64,000 nucleotides of DNA from Mytilus edulis (Eukaryota; Mollusca; Bivalvia; Mytilida; Mytilidae), in NCBI RefSeq assembly GCF_963676685.1, contig NC_092349.1:79310604-79374603 (forward strand), given 5' to 3'. This document shows positions 60,001 to 64,000 of the stretch, in pieces. Position 1 is the first letter of the stretch. The number at the start of each line of letters is the position of its first letter. The notes under the pieces were generated by a model. The model did no database searches and was not told the origin of the DNA. It was given only the letters and a program-made list of their open reading frames with translations. The position numbers and the translations under genes were made by a program.

Positions 60001-62921
60001 CGACATTGACAATAAGATCCGCATCTCATGCTGAACAAACTTTGTCGACATTGACTGTAAAAATCCGCATCTCATGCTGAACAAACTTTGTCGACATTGA
60101 CTATAAAAATCTGCATCTCATGCTAAACAAACTGTGTCGACATTGACTGTAAAAATCTGCATCTCATGCTGAACAAACTTTGTCGACATTGACTATAAAA
60201 ATCTGCATCTCATGCTGAACAAACTTTGTCGACATTGACTATAAAAATCTGCATCTCATGCTGAACAAACTTTGTCGACATTGACTGTAAAAATCCGCAT
60301 CTCATGCTGAACAAACTTTGTCGACATTGACTATAAAAATCTGCATCTCATGCTGAAAAAACTGTGTCGACATTGACTGTAACAATCTGCATCTCATGAT
60401 GAACAAACTTTGTCGACATTGACTGTAAAAATCCGCATCTCATGCTGAACAAACTGTGTCGACATTGACTGTAAAAATCTGCATCTCATGCTGAACAAAA
60501 TTTGTCGACATTGACTGTAAAAATCCGCATCTCATGCTGAACAAACTTTGTCGACATTGACTGTAAAAATCCGCAGAACTGTGTCGAAATTTACTGTAAA
60601 TTCGGTTGTCATGCTGAACAAACTGTGTCGACATTGACTGTCAAAATTCGGTTGTCATGCTGAACAAATAGTGTCGATATTAACTGTCGCAATTCGCATG
60701 TCATGCTGAACAAACGGTGTCGACATTGACTGTCAAAATTCGCATGTCATGCTGAACAAACAGTGTCGATATTGACTGTAAATTTAATTAATTTACTGAG
60801 ACTAATGTCCCGATAGTCGTCAGGTATGGTTGTTTATCAATTAACGACAAGTAAGGTCCGTTTAGTCATATAGCTCCTCATGGTTATAAAAATCGTCAAT
60901 AAATAATAGCCTGGTCTTTGTAAATTTTATTTCGAGTTTTCACCTTAAAGATAAATCATTTCTTCGAACGAATTGAACATAAATATTATCTCCATTTTTT
61001 TTACTTGGTCAAATCTTATTGCAGAATTAGATGAGATAAAGTAAACCTGTATATATTATTCTCAATACACCAGATGTAAGAGGAATGTTGTTATATCATT
61101 TGATAAATCAAATAGGGTAAACTTAAATTGAGAATGAAAATGGGGAATATTTCAAAGAGACACGACCAAAGAGTAGACAACAAAGGCCACCAATGGGTCT
61201 TCAACGAAGCCAGAAAATTCCGCACCCGTGAAGGTCCTCAGCTGGATCCTAAATCAAATTGTGTGCTAGTTCAGTGAAAATGGACGTCACACTAAACTAC
61301 AAAATATCTAAATGAACTAAAATTAAAAAACATACAAGACTTACAAAGGCAAGAGGCTCCTGACTTAGGACAGGTGCAAAAAATGCGGCGGGGTTACAGT
61401 CCGTGGATGGTGTAATCTTCCAAATAACACAATAAACCATTACACCATTTAACATACACAATTACACCATACACCCTGTGTCATAACACCATACACGTTA
61501 CACCTTTGCACCATACACATTCTATCTACACTATCCGAAATTACCCATAGTGCAATTTAATTTGAAGGAAAGCGTGCGACTACACTATTGTTATGTTTTA
61601 AACACGAATTTTGATCACAATATTGTATCTTAATGTAAAAAATTAAAAATTTGTTTCTATCTTTCCCATAGTTTTAAACTTTGATTACCACACTTTATAT
61701 ACACGTCACACAATCACACTTTTCCTCATACACCATTACACCATTCCCCTTACACTATACACCATAGCACCATACACCTTCTACCATATTACCATCATCT
61801 TCGCTAGCCAAGGGTTTCGATCCACTTACCTCCTCTCCACCCTTGGCAGATTAAGCCAATATTTGTGATAACAATGTTGCGCAATCTATCGGTATATTAA
61901 AGTCACGCCCATTCCAAATACATTATTCTTGACCAATGGTAGCACTTGAACTCTTCAATTTGGAGGTAAAAACACGGTAGCGTCTAAATTTTGTTAAAGC
62001 AGGAAACGAAAATATATGTTGACATTCATGAATTTATGCAAGAAACATACACATAGGACTTCTATTAGTTGATTAAAAACATTCAAAATTGTCGCTTAAT
62101 ATAGTCGTATGTTAGTATGTAGAGACTTGTTGCACTATAAGCACGTGGTAATTGTTTACACACACTTCATTTGTACATTTACACGTGATCATGTTATAGC
62201 CGCTTATTGATTGGACGTAGCGAGTTTCGACTGCAACCAATGAAAATCATTACCTTGTATCTCCAAAATTCTATCTCTATCCGCCAATAGTGGAGAGGAG
62301 GGAAGTGGACCGTAGCCCTTGGCTAGCGAAGATGTTGCATCATATGCCATACACCATTACACCATATATGTTGTTTTGGGAAGTTAACACAAACCAAGGG
62401 CTGTAAACTTATTTGTGAGCTCTTAATCCTCACTCTATACCTCTCGCCAATGTAAAATAAAGAAACACATAGCAAAACGTGTCTCAAATAGATATACAAA
62501 GATATGATATGAGTGCCAATGAGACAAAGATCCATCGAAGTCTTTTACTTTTATTGTATTCAGATCTAAAAATGTTTGTTTAATTAACATTTTCTTAAAT
62601 TAACATTTTCTTAGATATAGACGACTTTAGCTTGATATGTTTGTTCCTTGCGTGTCTATTGTTATTACTATTCATAGTTTCACTTTAATTCCAGCTCATG
62701 ATTGTATGGTTACACCTGGACGATACTACGGAAAAGTAGGTTGCACTGCCACTGGACGAACATGTCAAAAATGGAATTCTAATTGGCCACATAGACCATC
62801 TTATTGGCCTGCAAATACAAATAACAATTATTGTTGTACGCTTCCCAATGAGGCTACTCCCTGGTGTTATACTATGGACCCAGGGGTTAGATGGGAATAT
62901 TGTTATGTACCAATGTGCTAG
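41792..62921 (+). CDS. Gene 3 (five exons): secreted PAN - CCP - CCP - kringle protein, 323 aa
   Basis: Exons 41792-42094, 46647-46728, 51129-51305, 58771-58953 and 62695-62921 sum to 972 nt, 324 codons, and every junction keeps the frame (phases 0,1,1,1). Order: signal peptide (1 to about 22); PAN/apple-like module (Cys51, 55, 61, 73); four-Cys linker (108, 113, 119, 125); CCP/sushi 1 (Cys133, 158, 173, 186, Trp179); CCP 2 (Cys190, 217, 229, 234, 247, Trp240); kringle (252-323). There is no membrane segment after the signal, so it should be secreted. PAN, CCP and kringle modules mediate protein or glycan contacts in plasminogen, HGF and complement factors. No protease domain follows, so a binding protein or lectin-like immune factor is the best guess. 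Introns of 4552, 4400, 7465 and 3741 bp are filled with repeats. A TATAAATA lies 78 bp before the ATG. Confidence 0.82.
43529..43690 (-). repeat. Inverted 3' terminus of the reverse-transcriptase family
   Basis: Reads tgagaatggaaatgaagaat ... gcacccggaggtgagcttca, the reverse complement of the 28778-28910 tail. The 67-aa ORF across it is not a gene. Confidence 0.65.
43740..46460 (-). pseudogene. Decayed LINE (jockey/CR1-like non-LTR retrotransposon) in intron 1 of gene 3
   Basis: On the minus strand, 46460 to 45260 reads as a degraded RT: DPQNYRPI (about 46352-46370), YSTTDSIFVLH, SDFFPRKVGVRQGE (about 45988-46030) and ILYADNIVVLSES (45837-45848 and flanks; YADN replaces YADD). Near 43750-44370 are remains of the C-terminal region (WHTDMLESPKALNYRMYK, then GDIGDEFH-like). 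Many stops and frameshifts. A SINE-like repeat (44820-45250) sits between the two parts. Confidence 0.78.
44820..45250 (+). repeat. Near full-length SINE-like dispersed repeat
   Basis: The longest copy here: catctgatgagttaagcc, gttgtactgttataccac, cccgccacatta, gtcccaagtcaggagcctg, a poly-T run at about 45021-45047, ggccgttagttttctcg, gttgaaggccgtacggtg, gttgtctcattggcaatc. It interrupts the decayed LINE. Shorter relics of the family lie at 168-262, 31095-31195, 46840-47012, 55485-55615, 62460-62545 and 63735-63795. Confidence 0.75.
46647..46728 (+). CDS. Gene 3 exon 2: four-cysteine linker
   Basis: Acceptor ttttag, donor gtaagt at 46729, exiting phase 1. It encodes DLVPQDCVGHSCPVEDLCVA, then NGTCANW. 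The four cysteines look like a minimal EGF-like knot after the PAN module, with an NGT sequon. Confidence 0.75.
47013..50922. other. Intron 2 of gene 3, largely featureless
   Basis: AT-rich intronic DNA. I found no exon-like block with matching phase and no recognisable repeat in this interval before the palindrome at 50923. Confidence 0.4.
50923..51074. repeat. 152-bp near-perfect palindrome, 54 bp upstream of gene 3 exon 3
   Basis: aattccttcatgtcatgctc ... catgggtatgcattatattt is followed after a short loop (around 51000) by its complement ending gacatgaaggaatt. The inner part ttttacac...gtgtaaaa continues the stem. A palindromic MITE is likely. Confidence 0.85.
51129..51305 (+). CDS. Gene 3 exon 3: CCP/sushi module 1
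   Basis: Acceptor atttacag, donor gtaagt at 51306, phase 1. It begins YVDCGELED, has the internal EYTVGYAEAKFQC (tyrosine/glycine/phenylalanine CCP core), then FYCLMSGKW and a final C. Four cysteines and the SGKW tryptophan are canonical for CCP. The acceptor lies 54 bp after a 152-bp palindrome. Confidence 0.85.
51384..51842. mobile_element. Dispersed element with gtgctggtg/ggtcctg ends, copy 1
   Basis: It begins tcacggtgggtatggttgtc ctgc... gtactgtgctggtgatttgg and ends with three gtgctggtgggtcctg units. A related copy in the opposite orientation lies at 55909-56208. Confidence 0.6.
52641..52914. mobile_element. Palindromic MITE with TA target site
   Basis: Inverted ends cagctcttctataaa... 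and ...tttatagaagagctg, with similarity continuing about 85 bp inward (ttggatgtttt, gataggtagg). TA on both sides (52639-52640, 52915-52916) suggests a Tc1/mariner-type target. Confidence 0.75.
53617..53875. mobile_element. Palindromic MITE, uninterrupted copy (intron 3 of gene 3)
   Basis: Arms tgtagacaaagggaatatct / agatataacctttgtctaca with ttggttatcttgcttgct and its complement. About 250 bp, non-coding, same family as 16879-18472. Confidence 0.75.
54673..55000 (-). repeat. SINE-like dispersed repeat copy in intron 3 of gene 3
   Basis: It starts aggcagatgtggtgtgagtg and runs through the family blocks to ttcctgacttaggacagg. Confidence 0.75.
55909..56208. mobile_element. Dispersed element with caccagcac ends, inverted copy 2
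   Basis: It ends ccaccagcacccgtcaggac ... cgcaggacaaccatacccac cgtga, the reverse complement of the start of the 51384 copy. The left end repeats ccaggac/caccagcac. Confidence 0.6.
56592..57034. mobile_element. TTAA-type MITE, copy 1
   Basis: Inverted ends taaggtggcacggtagtatt / aatactaccgtgccacctta. It is nearly identical to 58260-58704 (two substitutions and one indel seen). TTAA on the right; the left flank is GTAA. The ORF beginning at 56916 is part of the element. Confidence 0.85.
57035..58259. other. Intron 3 segment between two identical MITEs
   Basis: About 1.2 kb of AT-rich unique-looking DNA between the two TTAA elements; no exon seen. Confidence 0.4.
58260..58704. mobile_element. 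TTAA-type MITE, copy 2
   Basis: Same element as 56592-57034, flanked by TTAA on both sides (58260-58263, 58701-58704), the target of piggyBac-like transposases. It ends 66 bp before gene 3 exon 4. Confidence 0.85.
58771..58953 (+). CDS. Gene 3 exon 4: CCP/sushi-like module 2 with an extra cysteine
   Basis: Acceptor gtatttacag, donor gtaatt at 58954, phase 1. It encodes YCYEPPMLRPEQEVIY..., AIYANYKC, CAVSRC, then DTWVPASLSC. It follows the CCP pattern (Cys190, 217, 234, 247, Trp240), with Cys229 as a fifth, unpaired or re-paired cysteine. Confidence 0.78.
59690..59870. repeat. Dispersed repeat fragment
   Basis: tggtctcgaagatcaccaaa ... cattgtcgaagtgcacatct ... ttttaccgttaatgttattt resembles 6338-6425 (catcactgaagagacatata, ttcgcatctggtgcaggaaa, ccgttaatgatattg) in intron 2 of gene 2. 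Confidence 0.5.
59975..60785. repeat. 45/46-bp minisatellite, about 17 copies, in intron 4 of gene 3
   Basis: Unit aaaaatccgcatctcatgct gaacaaactttgtcgacatt gactgt repeats with period 45-46. Each unit carries a gtcgac palindrome. The last four units diverge (ttcggttgtcatg, ttcgcatgtcatg). Confidence 0.92.
61125..61405 (-). repeat. Inverted 3' tail of the reverse-transcriptase family in intron 4 of gene 3
   Basis: aaattgagaatgaaaatggg ... ccaccaatgggtcttcaacg ... aggctcctgacttaggacag is the reverse complement of about 28630-28916. A shorter one lies at 32837-32885. Confidence 0.7.
61420..61800. repeat. accatacacc-type simple repeat tract
   Basis: Irregular repeats of attacaccat / accatacacc at 61420-61545 and 61725-61800, resuming at 62347 beyond an inserted MITE. 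Confidence 0.6.
61796..62335. mobile_element. TIR element, about 540 bp, in intron 4 of gene 3
   Basis: catcttcgctagccaagggt ... cttacctcctctccac at the left and its complement (gtggagaggagggaagtgg ... ggctagcgaagatg) at the right, about 44 bp with a few mismatches. It is inserted in the accatacacc tract. No ORF. Confidence 0.75.
62695..62921 (+). CDS. Gene 3 exon 5: C-terminal kringle module
   Basis: Acceptor aattccag, phase 1, stop TAG at 62919-62921. Kringle landmarks: GRYYGKVGC, TATGRTCQKW, a PH pair, NNNYCC, EATPWCYT, and RWEYCYVPMC at the very end. It has eight cysteines (252, 265, 272, 295, 296, 306, 318, 323) instead of six. The segment before PWC reads LPNEAT, so the DxD pair of lysine-binding kringles is absent. 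It should fold as a kringle but probably does not bind lysine like plasminogen. Confidence 0.85.
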
Positions 62922-63041
62922 GAACAGAGTTCATCTTTAATCTAGTATTTTAACTGAAAATTTATCATAAAACTACAATATACATGATCCTTCTCAATGC
63001 AAAATGCGACAATACATTTGTCAAAAAGGATACACATAAAA

Positions 63042-63047
63042 AATAAA
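63042..63047 (+). terminator. Candidate polyadenylation signal of gene 3
   Basis: AATAAA lies 120 bp after the stop codon of the kringle exon, the first such hexamer in the 3' flank. Confidence 0.4.
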
Positions 63048-64000
63048 ACATGTTTTTCTTGTACTGGTTAGATAGGCATAATTTTTTTAACTGATAATTT
63101 GAAGCTTTTATTACATATAAGGAGAATTTATAAACTCTTTATGAATTTAAGGTGGTACATAACACTACAGGGAGATGATTCTTTAAAAATCAACTGAATG
63201 TTTTAATTACGTTCTATTGTTCCGGAAATATTTAGCCTCTCAATGATCAAAATAAGTGTTAGTCAAACAGCTATTTATTTAACAAAAATTTTCCAATAAA
63301 GTGTGTGGTTCAAGTTTTTTGAAATTTTTATATTTTTGTCATAGGGTCAAAGTAAATATTTTTTCAAAATTTTATGAAAATTAAACGAGCCACATTAATT
63401 TCAGTGAAGGTGTTTGGTACCAACTAAAACCAAACTTTAATAGTGGCAGTAAATCTAAATATTCAAGACAATGAACTGAAATAGTTTTTTTTTCTCGAGC
63501 ATTTCGATGATACAAACGGTACAATAGTGTACGTTCTAAGTTTCCAAAATTTACTCATGCATAAGATATTATTAGATTGTATTTGTATTTAGTAATTCAT
63601 TTTTAAACGTTGTTTTTAAATATAATATATAATAGCATATGTACGAAGTTGTACTACATTCTTATTCAAAATAACAAAATGTTTGAATTTCGGTGTAAAC
63701 TGGTATACACATTATTGGTTTACTTTTATAAATTGTGACTTGGATTGAGAGTTGTCTCATTGGCACTCATACCACATATTCTCATATCTATACACATTAG
63801 TATTTTTTCTATGGTCATGTATTACTTAAGTAAATACTATATGATATCATTGTTACAGAATATAGAAGACTTATACTTACAACTTTGTCACAACCCTTTA
63901 CGCATACGTGTTGGTGAGAAAAGATATCCTATATAACCTGGATATATCAGAGTTTTACTTTCGTTCCTGATAGAACTAGATTTACTGATTCCTATTGTTA

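Noticed and set aside
63149..63175. Possible third copy of the TTAA MITE (taaggtggtacataacacta)
   Set aside because: Only the first few bases match and no right end is found; it may be another repeat.

Overview
The window looks like nuclear DNA of a bivalve mollusc, most likely a mussel close to Mytilus. It is AT-rich, has canonical GT-AG introns, carries short cysteine-rich extracellular exons and is saturated with dispersed repeats I associate with mussel genomes (for example the family ending in gtatgagtgccaatgagac). The assignment is inference from repeats and gene style. There is no bacterial feature, RNA gene or CRISPR array that I can support.

Three host genes on the + strand can be read by joining phase-compatible exons. 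(1) 2099-2694 is the last exon of a single-pass receptor whose 5' part lies outside the window. It encodes a transmembrane helix and a long cytoplasmic tail full of tyrosine motifs (two YLNP, two YxxM, a YxxL pair). (2) 4246-8922 is a complete six-exon gene for a 220-residue receptor: signal peptide, short EMI-like module, MEGF/SREC-type EGF modules, one transmembrane helix and a short basic tail. It has one GC-AG intron. It is probably a tandem relative of gene 1 with no signalling tail. (3) 41792-62921 is a complete five-exon gene over 21 kb for a secreted 323-residue protein: signal peptide, PAN/apple-like module, four-cysteine linker, two CCP/sushi modules and a C-terminal kringle with eight cysteines. 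All three look like surface or secreted recognition proteins of a mollusc immune or adhesion repertoire. A fourth small ORF (29525-29788) resembles the N-terminal module of transposon-encoded proteins.

Mobile DNA dominates 9-41 kb and the introns of gene 3. The clearest case is an intact 4751-bp non-autonomous LTR retrotransposon (22866-27616, minus strand, gag only, near-identical 1016-bp LTRs, 4-bp target duplication, tRNA-Leu-type primer site, polypurine tract). It has landed eight bases upstream of the YLDD catalytic codons of an older reverse-transcriptase element (about 21170-28916). Other residents are a decayed minus-strand LINE (43740-46460), two further reverse-transcriptase relics, at least nine terminal-inverted-repeat or palindromic elements (some nested), many copies of a SINE-like family and four tandem arrays (58-bp x about 19, 45/46-bp x about 17, about 155-bp x 4, 33-bp x about 4).

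Layout: 1-2098 repeats and intron of gene 1; 2099-2694 gene 1 last exon; 4246-8922 gene 2; 9000-21000 repeat-rich intergenic DNA; 21170-28916 nested retroelements; 29500-30000 small ORF; 30440-41200 relics, minisatellite and foldback DNA; 41792-62921 gene 3; 62922-64000 its 3' flank.
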